NCBI GenBank assembly: GCA_002968845.1
Contig: PVBG01000009.1
Coordinates: 62,001 to 126,000, forward strand
Length of the DNA: 64,000 nucleotides
From: Neorhizobium tomejilense
GTDB taxonomy: Bacteria > Pseudomonadota > Alphaproteobacteria > Rhizobiales > Rhizobiaceae
Reading direction: 5' to 3'
A model generated the notes under the pieces. It was not told the origin of the DNA. It ran no database searches and worked only from the letters and a program-made list of their open reading frames with translations. Position numbers and translations under genes: made by a program. Shown here in pieces: positions 25,041 to 33,184 of the stretch; position 1 is the first letter of the stretch; the number at the start of each line of letters is the position of its first letter.

Positions 25041-25976
25041 ATGGATCAGCTTTCGGCAATGCGCGTATTCGTTCGCGTCGTGGAAACCGGTAATTTTACC
25101 CGGGCTGCGGCGACCCTCAATATGCCCAAAACGACGGTGACCAATCTCGTCCAGAGCCTCGAGAGCCATCTGCGCACGACGCTGCTCAACCGGACGACCC
25201 GCAAGGTGATGGTGACGACCGACGGCGCGCTCTATTACGAGCGCGCGATGCAGATAATCTCCGAGCTCGACGAACTCGACGGCAGCATCTCGAATTCGCA
25301 GAGGCAGCCGTCCGGGAGGCTGCGGGTGGAAATGGCCGGCGCCTTTGCCGATCTGCTGGTCATTCCGAATTTATGCGATTTCCATATGCGGTTTCCGCAG
25401 ATCAGGCTCGATATCGGCGTCGGCGACCGGCTGGTCGATTATATCGCCGAAAACGTCGATTGCGCGTTGCGCGCCGGCACCCCGACCGACCAGTCGCTGA
25501 TTGCCCGCAAGGTCGGCGAGATCAGCATGTCCGCCTATGCGGCACCGCTCTACATCCGCAATTTCGGGGCACCCGAACGTCCACAGGACCTGCAGGAAGA
25601 CCATTTGGCCGTCGGCTACCTGAGTGCCCAGTCCGGCCGGGTGAGATCCATGGAATTCCACCGCGACGACGAAAACGTGGAAATCACCCCCCGTTACGTG
25701 GTCTCTGTCAACGATGCCCGGACCTACGTAAACGCGGCCATATCCGGCATGGGCATCGTGCAATCGCCGCGCTTCATGGTCAGGGAGGCGGTGGAGAAGG
25801 GCGACCTTGTCGAAGTGCTCTCCGACTGGCGCTGCGGATCCCTGCCCCTCTACATCGTCTATCCGCAGACCCGCCACCTCTCCAACAAGGTGCGGGTCTT
25901 CGTCGACTGGCTCGCCAAGCTGGTTCAGAACCTCAAGGTCGAGGAAAGCCGCGAGCAGATGCGCAAGGCGAGTTAG
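25041..25976 (+). CDS. LysR-family transcriptional regulator
   Basis: A 311-residue LTTR of the AaeR/DmlR-like subgroup. The winged helix-turn-helix is at residues 1-60 (MDQLSAMRVFVRVVETGNFT, then AAATLNMPKTTVTNLVQSLE), followed by a linker helix and an effector domain with the usual LPDYI-like region VGDRLVDYIAENVDCALRAG. It is divergent from the pseudo-hydrolase/RND operon, the usual arrangement for an LTTR and its target, with a T-N11-A palindrome in between. The effector is unknown; efflux substrates such as aromatic acids are a guess. Confidence 0.9.
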   Translation: MDQLSAMRVFVRVVETGNFTRAAATLNMPKTTVTNLVQSLESHLRTTLLNRTTRKVMVTTDGALYYERAMQIISELDELDGSISNSQRQPSGRLRVEMAGAFADLLVIPNLCDFHMRFPQIRLDIGVGDRLVDYIAENVDCALRAGTPTDQSLIARKVGEISMSAYAAPLYIRNFGAPERPQDLQEDHLAVGYLSAQSGRVRSMEFHRDDENVEITPRYVVSVNDARTYVNAAISGMGIVQSPRFMVREAVEKGDLVEVLSDWRCGSLPLYIVYPQTRHLSNKVRVFVDWLAKLVQNLKVEESREQMRKAS

Positions 25977-26194
25977 GCTTTACTTATGATGCGGCGACGG
26001 CGGCATGACTGGCGGCCGGCGTCTTGCGACTGAGTATCACCGTCCCGGCGAGGCGTCGCCCGAGAAGGCGAGCCCTTTCATCGTCCACTGCGCAAGCCGA
26101 GAAATCATGCCCTCCGCGAAGGAATTTATGCCTCGGAACGTACGGGGATGATAAAGCGCCCGGACGTTTGTTCGATGAATGGAATACCGACCGC

Positions 26195-27400
26195 ATGACT
26201 CGTTGGGGACATGTCACAATCGCTGTTCTGGCAGGTATCGCCGCTGCCCTGCATGTGGGCAAGGTGCCGCCCGCCATCCCGCTGCTGCGCTCCGAGCTCG
26301 GCATCGACCTCGTGGCCGCCGGCTGGCTGATGGGGCTTTCAAGCGCCCTCGGCGCCGCCTGCGGCATCCTGATCGGCCGTTTCACCGATTACCTGACCCA
26401 TCGCCGCGCCATGATCCTCGGTCTTGCCCTGCTGATCGCCGGCAGCCTGATCGGCGCCCTCACCCAGTCGGAAACCGTCATCTTCGCCAGCCGCGTGCTC
26501 GAAAGCGTCGGTCTCATCATGGTCTCGGTTGCCGCCCCCGGCCTGATTGCTGCTTCAGTCGCGCTACGCGATACCGGCCTTGCCTTTGCGGTCTGGGGTA
26601 TCTGGATGCCGGTCGGCGTCGCGGTGATGATGATGATCTCGCCCTTCCTGCTGCCGAGCTTCGGCTGGCAGGGTTCATGGATTTTCGCCGCCATGCTCAG
26701 CGTCATCCCGATGGTTGCGCTGCTGACGATGAAGGTGCCGAAACCGCAGGCTACGGGACATCCTGCAACCTCGCTGCTTACGGCCGTCAGCCTCACAGCC
26801 TCCCGACCGATGTCCTGGATACTGTCGGGTATTTTTGCCGCTTACAGCGCCAGCTTCATGTCCGTCTTCGGTTTCCTTCCGACACTGCTGATCGAGGAAA
26901 TGGGAACAGGCCTGACGGCTGCATCCATCATGACCGCACTCGCAGTGCTCGCGAACGGCGTCGGCAACGTGGTCGGCGGCATCTTCGCCCGTTGGGGCGC
27001 CCCGCGCTGGGTGCTGATCGCCGGCCCCTGCGTGATGCTGACGCTGACCGCCTTCGTCGTCTTCGGCCATGGTTTTCCCCTCTGGATGCGCTACGGAGCC
27101 TCGGTGCTCTACGCGGTGTCGGGCGGTGTCCTGCCGGCGACCATCATGGGCTCGCTGCCCGTCTATGCGCCGCGCCGCGACCTCGTCGGGACATTCAGCG
27201 GCTTCGTCATGCAGGGGTCCAATATCGGCCAGGTCTTCGGACCGATGCTGCTCGCCTCGATCGTTGCGGCATCCGGCTGGCAGGGCGCGCCGTTCTACAT
27301 TGCCGCGGCAACCGGACTGGGCCTAATCCTGGCGCTCTGCCTGCGCCAGACCGAACGCCGCATCGCAGCGACGAGGCCGGAAACCGCCGGAACGATGTGA
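26195..27400 (+). CDS. MFS transporter (CynX/NimT-like)
   Basis: A 401-residue major-facilitator protein with twelve predicted helices. The loop 2-3 signature appears as GRFTDYLTHRRAM (about 61-73), and the N-terminus HVGKVPPAIPLLRSELGIDLVAAGWL resembles cyanate/2-nitroimidazole-type transporters. The second half carries a degenerate repeat of the motif. Substrate unknown. The ATG at 26195 is chosen by the hydrophobic start of TM1; its ribosome site is weak. An acetamidase/formamidase gene follows on the same strand, so a small amide or its acid could be the cargo, though this rests on position only. Confidence 0.82.
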   Translation: MTRWGHVTIAVLAGIAAALHVGKVPPAIPLLRSELGIDLVAAGWLMGLSSALGAACGILIGRFTDYLTHRRAMILGLALLIAGSLIGALTQSETVIFASRVLESVGLIMVSVAAPGLIAASVALRDTGLAFAVWGIWMPVGVAVMMMISPFLLPSFGWQGSWIFAAMLSVIPMVALLTMKVPKPQATGHPATSLLTAVSLTASRPMSWILSGIFAAYSASFMSVFGFLPTLLIEEMGTGLTAASIMTALAVLANGVGNVVGGIFARWGAPRWVLIAGPCVMLTLTAFVVFGHGFPLWMRYGASVLYAVSGGVLPATIMGSLPVYAPRRDLVGTFSGFVMQGSNIGQVFGPMLLASIVAASGWQGAPFYIAAATGLGLILALCLRQTERRIAATRPETAGTM

Positions 27401-27523
27401 GCGAGAAGGGTTCGAGATGGCTCATGCGCCGAAGCGCGGAGAGGGAGCCGGGCTCAATTTGCGGACTGGCGTGCAAAATAAAATCGGCTAGTCTCTCCCC
27501 GGATCAGACAAGCGAGCCCGGCC

Positions 27524-28465
27524 ATGAAACATCACGTCTCCGCCTCCTCCAAAACCTGCGCCTGGGGTTATTTCGACGCCGCCCGCGAGCCGGTGCTGAC
27601 GATCGACAGCGGCGACACGGTGGTGATCGACACGGTCTCCGGGCCTGGGGAAGTTCTACCCAAGGAAGGGTTCACCATCCTTCCCGAACATCTCGAAATC
27701 CACGAAAACTGCCGGCCGATCATGCAGGGCCATATCCTGACCGGCCCGGTCGCCGTGCGCGGCGCCAAGCCCGGCCAGGTGCTGGAGGTGAAGATCCTCG
27801 ACGTCGAACTGCGCCAGGACTGGGGCTATAACGTCATCCGTCCGCTTGCCGGCACGCTCCCTTATGATTTCGAGACGCCGCGGATGATCACCATCCCGCT
27901 CGACAAGCAGAGGAATGTCGGCCGCCTGCCCTGGGGTCTCGACCTGCCGCTGGCGCCCTTCTTCGGGGTCATGGGGGTCGCTCCGCCGCCAAACTGGGGC
28001 CGCATCACCTCGATCATGCCGCGTTCGCACGCCGGCAATATCGACAACAAGGAACTGGTCGCCGGCACCACGCTCTATCTGCCGATCTTCAACGAGGGCG
28101 CGCTGTTTTCCTGTGGGGACGGTCATGGTGCGCAGGGCGACGGCGAGGTCTGCATCACCGCGATCGAGACGGCACTGCGCGGCACCTTCCAGCTTACCGT
28201 GCGCGACGATCTCGATTTCGTCTATCCACGGGCTGAAACGCCGACGCACTACATCACCATGGGCATGGATCCGGATCTCGACCAATGCGCCGTCATGGCG
28301 CTGCGCGACATGATCGTGCTGCTCGGCGAAAAAGGCGGCCTGTCGCGGGAAGATGCCTATACGCTCTGCAGCCTCGCCGGCGACCTGCGCATCACCCAGA
28401 CCGTCAACGGCTGCAAGGGCGTGCATATGATGATGGCGAAGAACCTCGTCCAACGCGCCGCCTGA
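27524..28465 (+). CDS. Acetamidase/formamidase family protein
   Basis: A 313-residue protein of the FmdA/AmdA family, which hydrolyses formamide or acetamide to ammonia and the acid. Seen signatures are GHILTGPVAVRGAKPGQVLEV (about 69-89), MPRSHAGNIDNKELVAGTTLYLPIF (about 164-188) and FSCGDGHGAQGDGEVCITAIE (about 192-212), the metal-site stretch. The length fits the shorter bacterial branch. It ends eight bases from the convergent BA14K-like gene. The start has a poor ribosome site (GAGCCCGGCC just ahead). Confidence 0.88.
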   Translation: MKHHVSASSKTCAWGYFDAAREPVLTIDSGDTVVIDTVSGPGEVLPKEGFTILPEHLEIHENCRPIMQGHILTGPVAVRGAKPGQVLEVKILDVELRQDWGYNVIRPLAGTLPYDFETPRMITIPLDKQRNVGRLPWGLDLPLAPFFGVMGVAPPPNWGRITSIMPRSHAGNIDNKELVAGTTLYLPIFNEGALFSCGDGHGAQGDGEVCITAIETALRGTFQLTVRDDLDFVYPRAETPTHYITMGMDPDLDQCAVMALRDMIVLLGEKGGLSREDAYTLCSLAGDLRITQTVNGCKGVHMMMAKNLVQRAA

Positions 28466-28473
28466 GCTGGTGA

Positions 28474-29250
28474 TCAGCCGAAAGGCGATTGGCATTGGCG
28501 GCGCGGGCCGCCGGCGAAGGGCTGATAGCTGTTGTCCTCGGCCTGATAGGACCGGTAACGGGCAAAACACCATTCCTCATGGGATCCGGCCGGAACGTCG
28601 GCATCGATCGCCTGCGTCTGTGCATAGCCTGCCGCGTCGTCGTCGGCTCGCTGGTTGGCGCGGGCAGCCGGCATCTCCGGAAGCGGCTGCAATTCGTCCT
28701 GCATCGGCGGGGCTTGCGGCCGGCTAGGCACCGGTGCGGCGGCAACAGTCCCCGTCGCGGCAGCGCCTGGTGCCCGGCACTGCCGCCGGGGGCCGCCGCT
28801 CAAGGGCTGGTAGCTGTTGTCTTCGATGCGATAGGACCTGTATCGCGCGAAGCACCAGTCCGCCTGCGCGGGGTCGACCATGGCTTTGCGCTCTTCCTGC
28901 GGCTGCGGCAAGGTGGCCTGCGGCTGCGGCACGGAGGCCGGCTGCTGCGGATTGATGGACCCGGTCACTGTATTGTCGACGACTACCCCCGCGGCGGTCT
29001 GCTGGACGGCGGGCGTTTCCCGCGTGTCGGCTGCAACCGAAGCCGGAGGCGTCGCGGTGGGCAGGCGCTTATATTCCTGGCCGGCGGTGTCCACGGCCTT
29101 CGGTTTTGAGGTCCACAGGTCCGGCGTATCCATATTGGCGAACTTATGGGGTTCGGGCACGGCGATCACGTTGGCGGTGATGATCACGCCGCTCAGGAAC
29201 ACCAGAACGAGCAGGACAAGGCTGCCCAAAAGCAAAAGGATTGGCTTCAT
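28474..29250 (-). CDS. Membrane-anchored protein with two tandem BA14K-like modules
   Basis: A 258-residue protein. It has an N-terminal membrane segment (residues 4-30), a long Pro/Gln/Ala-rich linker, and two near-identical 27-residue modules at about 132-158 and 227-253. Each begins WCFARYRSY, continues with EDNSYQP, and ends GGPRRQC with its second cysteine. The pattern W-C-x-x-R-Y-R-S-Y...C is that of BA14K proteins, rhizobial/Brucella surface or lectin-like antigens that normally have one module. The two cysteines per module could form a disulfide. Start ATG 29248-29250 follows GGGAG. Function unknown; periplasmic or cell-surface location inferred. Confidence 0.75.
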   Translation of the reverse strand: MKPILLLLGSLVLLVLVFLSGVIITANVIAVPEPHKFANMDTPDLWTSKPKAVDTAGQEYKRLPTATPPASVAADTRETPAVQQTAAGVVVDNTVTGSINPQQPASVPQPQATLPQPQEERKAMVDPAQADWCFARYRSYRIEDNSYQPLSGGPRRQCRAPGAAATGTVAAAPVPSRPQAPPMQDELQPLPEMPAARANQRADDDAAGYAQTQAIDADVPAGSHEEWCFARYRSYQAEDNSYQPFAGGPRRQCQSPFG

Positions 29251-29319
29251 GACCGCGCTCCCATTTCGTCTTTCAGACCAAATGCCGATCAGGCGCCGGA
29301 GTTCCCGCCCCAACGCGGA

Positions 29320-29694
29320 CTATTCAGACACTACGCAGAAATTGTTGCCTTCGGGGTCGTTCAAGACCGTATATCCATCCGCCTCCCGGACGAAAGTCGC
29401 GCCGAGGGACAAAAGGCGTTGCACTTCGCTCGCCCTATCGGGGGTGGCGATATCGAGATGAAGTCGGTTGCGGGCGGGGCGTTCCCCTTGGCGAAGTTGG
29501 AAGCAAAGGCGGGTTCCCGGACCTTCGACCATCACGGTAGGGTCGGTCTCGGGTGTCAATCCGAGAGCGGCAAGGCGGGCCAGTTCCTCGTCGTCGTAGG
29601 GCATCACCTCGTAGCCATCGAGTGCCTCCGCCCAGAACCGGGCGACACGCGAGGGAACGTCGCAATCAATGACGATTTCTTTCAGCCTTGCCAT
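29320..29694 (-). CDS. VOC-family (glyoxalase/bleomycin-resistance fold) protein
   Basis: A 124-residue protein with two beta-alpha-beta-beta-beta units: LKEIVIDCDVPSRVARFWAEALDGY at the N-terminus and RLHLDIATPDRASEVQRLLSLGATF near the middle, ending in VLNDPEGNNFCVV, the usual VOC finish with a metal-ligand Glu. The reaction is unknown, as for most VOC proteins. The ATG at 29694 gives the normal family length. The same frame stays open upstream to 29973 and there encodes two CxxC pairs, so a longer form cannot be ruled out (see findings). Confidence 0.8.
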   Translation of the reverse strand: MARLKEIVIDCDVPSRVARFWAEALDGYEVMPYDDEELARLAALGLTPETDPTVMVEGPGTRLCFQLRQGERPARNRLHLDIATPDRASEVQRLLSLGATFVREADGYTVLNDPEGNNFCVVSE

Positions 29695-29902
29695 GGAGCC
29701 ATTCAAGAATTGTTGGGCCGGTGATTGCAGACGCGTTCGGCGACCGCGCCACGCCGACTGCCGGCAGTAATGGCAAAAATCACGAGCTGCCGCGTCTCCG
29801 TCGGCGAACATAAGCGGAATTGTGATATAGAGACCTTCGCAGTATCGGCAATGACTGGCGTTGGTGATATCCCGATCGAACGCGAATGGGTCGAGCGTCC
29901 GC

Positions 29903-29934
29903 CATCCGACTTTTTCAGTCGGAAAAGTCGGATG
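29903..29934. repeat. 12-bp inverted repeat with alternative pairings, between VOC gene and tRNA-Lys
   Basis: CATCCGACTTTT (29903-29914) and AAAAGTCGGATG (29923-29934) are perfect inverted copies around an eight-base loop that itself contains GTCGG, able to pair with CCGAC at 29906-29910 instead. It lies downstream of the tRNA-Lys(CTT) gene in the direction of its transcription. Confidence 0.7.
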
Positions 29935-29990
29935 AAATATCAGACAAAAAATCTGAAAATCGCTGGAGGCCATATTGGCCAAGGAGATAG

Positions 29991-30066
<76 letters not shown>

Positions 30067-30109
30067 AAGAACCGTCTGTGCGAGGCGTGCTCGCCAGCGG
30101 TGTGAGGGG

Positions 30110-30138
30110 CGTATAAAGGGGATCTTTCGGCTTGTCCA
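30110..30138 (-). promoter_or_regulatory. Promoter for tRNA-Lys(CTT)
   Basis: On the minus strand, TGGACA (30138-30133) is followed after 17 bases by TATACG (30115-30110). The predicted start is about 35 bases upstream of the mature tRNA. The spacing is ideal; both hexamers are partial matches to consensus. Confidence 0.5.
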
Positions 30139-30298
30139 GCGGCTCGGTGAAAATTATTCGCCAGAGCGGGCAAAAAATCCGCCAAGTCGGATTTTGCGCC
30201 TGACGGAAACCTCTCCGCAGCTCAATAGCGACGCAAAAACGAAAAATTTCAAAGTCTTACTGCGTCACAATATCGCAATCATCGACAAGCGGAGAAAT

Positions 30299-31231
30299 TC
30301 AAAGATAGAGCGTGCCTTCCGCAACCTTGATCGCCTGGCCGCCGATGCGGGCCCTGGCGATCTCTCCCTCCTTCACGTCGATATGCAGATGGATCAGGGA
30401 CGGACGCCCCATCTCCACCCCCTGCTCTACCAGCACCGGGTGATGGCCGTCCGGGAGCGCATCGAAATGTCGGATCGCGCCGGAGAGTGCGGCAACGGCA
30501 GCGCCCGTGGCCGGATCCTCGGAAATCCCCATGTCCGGCGAGAACATCCGGGCGTGGAATTTTGCCTGATGGTTCACGCCGCTGCGGCAATAGACGTATG
30601 CCGATGCAAGCGCGCCCTCGACGAACGGCGCTGACTTTTCCCACAATGCCGCGTCGAATTCGAGGTTCTGCACCGTCGCCAGATTGTGCAGCGGAATCAT
30701 CAGGAAGGGCACGCCGGCGCTCCAGATGGAGGCGACATGGTTCTCGAAACCGATATCCGTCGATTTGACGCTCAGCGCATCGGCAAGCCCCTGCCGGTCG
30801 AGCGGAAGCTCGATCTGCACCGGCTTTCTCGGCAGGTCGAATTCGGCAAATCCGGCCTCGCCGGATCGAAGCCTTACGGCGCAGCGCACAGGGCCGACAT
30901 TTTCCTCCAGCACGCAGACAAGATCCATGTCGGGCTGCTGTCCGGCGCGGTGTCCGGACCTGTGATTGAGTTCGGCGAGCGCCACTGCCGTTCCGATCGT
31001 CGGATGCCCCGCAAAAGGCAATTCCCGGCCCGGCGTGAAGATGCGCAGGCGGGCTGCATAGGCTGCATTCGCGGAAGACTGGACGAACACCGTCTCGGAG
31101 AGATTCATCTCCCTGGCGATCGCCTGCATTTTGTCGTCGGCAAGGTCGTCTCCGTCGAGAATCACCGCCAGCGGATTGCCGGCAAGTCGTCTGTCGGTGA
31201 AGACGTCATAGATGCTGTAGCGACGGGCCAA
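30299..31231 (-). CDS. PhzF-family isomerase/epimerase-like protein
   Basis: A 310-residue PhzF-like protein. The N-terminal half has YDVFTDRRLAGNPLAVILDGDDL and the catalytic-site segment NLSETVFV (Glu acid/base), followed by FTPGRELPFAGHPTIGTA; the second half repeats the fold with ISEDPATGAAVAAL. Family members isomerise small metabolites, e.g. in phenazine synthesis, but chromosomal homologues such as this mostly have unknown substrates, and no phenazine genes are near. The TTG at 31229-31231 is preferred because GGGGAGG lies five bases upstream; another TTG 30 bases earlier lacks a ribosome site. It is the last gene of a likely operon with the NUDIX and nuclease genes. Confidence 0.85.
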   Translation of the reverse strand: MARRYSIYDVFTDRRLAGNPLAVILDGDDLADDKMQAIAREMNLSETVFVQSSANAAYAARLRIFTPGRELPFAGHPTIGTAVALAELNHRSGHRAGQQPDMDLVCVLEENVGPVRCAVRLRSGEAGFAEFDLPRKPVQIELPLDRQGLADALSVKSTDIGFENHVASIWSAGVPFLMIPLHNLATVQNLEFDAALWEKSAPFVEGALASAYVYCRSGVNHQAKFHARMFSPDMGISEDPATGAAVAALSGAIRHFDALPDGHHPVLVEQGVEMGRPSLIHLHIDVKEGEIARARIGGQAIKVAEGTLYL

Positions 31232-31294
31232 CCACACCTCCCCGTGTTTCGATGGCGCCAAACTGCCCGACCGGTCGGCTCAAAGCAACCCTGT

Positions 31295-32029
31295 TCAGCG
31301 CGTCGGCTGGCCGAAAAACAGGTCGAGAATCGGGAACATCAACGGGCTGTAGGGATGCGCGCCGCGATCGGCCGAGCGGATCGCCACGGCTCCGGCAATC
31401 TCCTTTTCCTCGTCATGGACCATATGGTCGGCAATGCGCGCCAGCATCTCCTGCGCCGTAAGGTCGAAGCGATAGAAGCGGAAGCCGACGACCCGGTGTC
31501 CGCCGTAGCAGGCGAAGAGCCGCCGGTCGGCCGCTGCTTCGGCGAGATCGAGGCCGGTTTCTTCCCGCACTTCACGGCGCATATTGGCCTCGAGATCCAG
31601 CTTGCCGTCGACGATGTCCAGAAGATCGAGCGAACCGGCAGCGCAATAGACCTGGCCGGGATTTGCGGTCCTTTCGCTCATCCGGACGGCGATGATCGCC
31701 CCATCGGACGAGACGGGCACGGCGAAGCCGAAGAGGTGAAAGGCGCCGGTCGGATCAGGCTGTCTCCGCCACCATAAGAGCGTCGAATAGGGGATGACAT
31801 GCGCCTCGCCGATAATCACGCCATCGCGGAACGAAAGTCTGTTCTGCAGCACCATCTGGCCGTTGAAGAGATGCGGATTGGCCGCTGATTCCCGCGCCCA
31901 GTTCTCCTCGATCTCGTCCCGGTGCGCGAGATAGATCGGATGTGCTCCGGGCAGCACCGAAAGATCGAAAGCCTCGACCTCGAAGACGGTATTTTCAGGC
32001 GGCCAGCCGCTAATCGTCTGGATGGTCAT
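31295..32029 (-). CDS. NUDIX hydrolase
   Basis: A 244-residue protein. The Nudix helix core REVREETGLDL (about residues 153-163) keeps the metal-binding glutamates, but the upstream half of the box (G-x5-E) is degenerate. The N-terminal extension of about 100 residues, with the WWRRQPDPTG segment, is larger than in simple Nudix enzymes. The substrate, a nucleoside diphosphate linked to some moiety, cannot be named. The start codon overlaps the stop codon of the upstream nuclease gene (ATGA at 32026-32029), so translation is coupled. Confidence 0.8.
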   Translation of the reverse strand: MTIQTISGWPPENTVFEVEAFDLSVLPGAHPIYLAHRDEIEENWARESAANPHLFNGQMVLQNRLSFRDGVIIGEAHVIPYSTLLWWRRQPDPTGAFHLFGFAVPVSSDGAIIAVRMSERTANPGQVYCAAGSLDLLDIVDGKLDLEANMRREVREETGLDLAEAAADRRLFACYGGHRVVGFRFYRFDLTAQEMLARIADHMVHDEEKEIAGAVAIRSADRGAHPYSPLMFPILDLFFGQPTR

Positions 32030-33135
32030 CGAAGCTCCAGCGACATCACGACGGGGCAGTGGTCCGATGCCTTCGGCCGATCCCAGCCGATGCGCGGAAA
32101 CCGTTCCACTTCCTGTCCCGGCGGAAAGACGGTGCGATAGGGTTGGCCGCCGCGGATGATTTCCGGCACGCTGTCGGCGTTGTGCTCGGCGAGCGCCGGC
32201 GACAGCCAGATGTAATCGAGCTGGCAGAGGTGCTGCTCCTCCGGCCCGCGCGCGTGGTAGAGCGTCCAGCGATCCATCACGTCGCGGCGCGTAGTCGGGT
32301 TCACCACGAAGCCGTCGTCGGTGAAGACGTTCAACGCACTTGCCTCTTCGCGCCGCGGTTCGAACCGGTATCCTTCGCGGCGGGTGCCGATCACCTGCAC
32401 CTTTTCCTGATAATCGTTCATGTCGCCGCAGATGGCGAAGTTCTTGTCCGCCGTCCGCCCCTCGCCGAAACGGCGCTCGACGATCTGGCGCACCGCTTTC
32501 GCCTCCGCCATGCGGACCGCCATCGTGCCGGTGCGGCCGTCCTGGCCGTCGCGGGCATTGCCCATGGATTTGAAATGCACGACGAAGAGCGAGAACGGCT
32601 TGGACCCGATCGTCAGCTCCAGTTCGAGGCAGTCGCGCTTGAAGATCTTGTCATGCGCCTGGTTGCTGAGCGCCAGTTCGTCGTTGAAGAGGCCGAGGTC
32701 CTGATAGGTCAGCATGGCGTGGCTGCGCACGTCCCGCACCTCGATCTTCTCGCCGCTGCGGGTCTCCTCGCGCATCAATACGGCAACATCGATGCCGCGC
32801 GAATCATTGCCCTCGACCAGATATTTCTGGCGATAGCCGTTGCCGACCATGCGGTAGAGATACCCGTATTCGAAGGCTTGCAGGGCCGGCATGCTGTCGA
32901 CCTCCTGCAGGCAGAGGATGTCGGCGTCCGCGTCCGCGATCGCCAGCGCCGAAAGCTGTCGCGTGTCGTCGGTCTCGGCGATCATTCGGGCCTGTTCGAG
33001 CTGCTGATAGACCGCCTTGTCCTGCACGTCGTAGAGCCGAAGCACCCGGTCCTGCCGGAGCTGGTTGCGCCAGCCGGAGAAATCGAAGCGCGTCATCAGG
33101 TTTTCAATATTGAAGGTGCCGAGACGCAGCGACAT
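32026..33135 (-). CDS. Endonuclease/exonuclease/phosphatase (EEP, DNase I-like) family protein
   Basis: A 369-residue EEP-fold protein. The hallmarks are LGTFNIENL (metal-binding Asn), ADILCLQEVDS (catalytic Glu), FVVHFKSMGN, ICGDMNDY (catalytic Asp/Asn pair) and a C-terminal KASDHCPVVM (catalytic His). No signal peptide is seen, so it should be cytoplasmic. It may act on DNA, RNA or a phosphoester. Homologues can be phosphodiesterases of many sorts. It lies between the ABC uptake operon (50 bases upstream) and the NUDIX gene with which it overlaps. Confidence 0.88.
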   Translation of the reverse strand: MSLRLGTFNIENLMTRFDFSGWRNQLRQDRVLRLYDVQDKAVYQQLEQARMIAETDDTRQLSALAIADADADILCLQEVDSMPALQAFEYGYLYRMVGNGYRQKYLVEGNDSRGIDVAVLMREETRSGEKIEVRDVRSHAMLTYQDLGLFNDELALSNQAHDKIFKRDCLELELTIGSKPFSLFVVHFKSMGNARDGQDGRTGTMAVRMAEAKAVRQIVERRFGEGRTADKNFAICGDMNDYQEKVQVIGTRREGYRFEPRREEASALNVFTDDGFVVNPTTRRDVMDRWTLYHARGPEEQHLCQLDYIWLSPALAEHNADSVPEIIRGGQPYRTVFPPGQEVERFPRIGWDRPKASDHCPVVMSLELR

Positions 33136-33184
33136 GAGAGGGATTCCTTTTCCTGGCGAACACCATAACCACGGCGACGCCTGG

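Noticed and set aside
30299-31231. Part of a phenazine biosynthesis cluster
   Set aside because: PhzF-like proteins are widespread with unknown roles, and no other phenazine gene is nearby.
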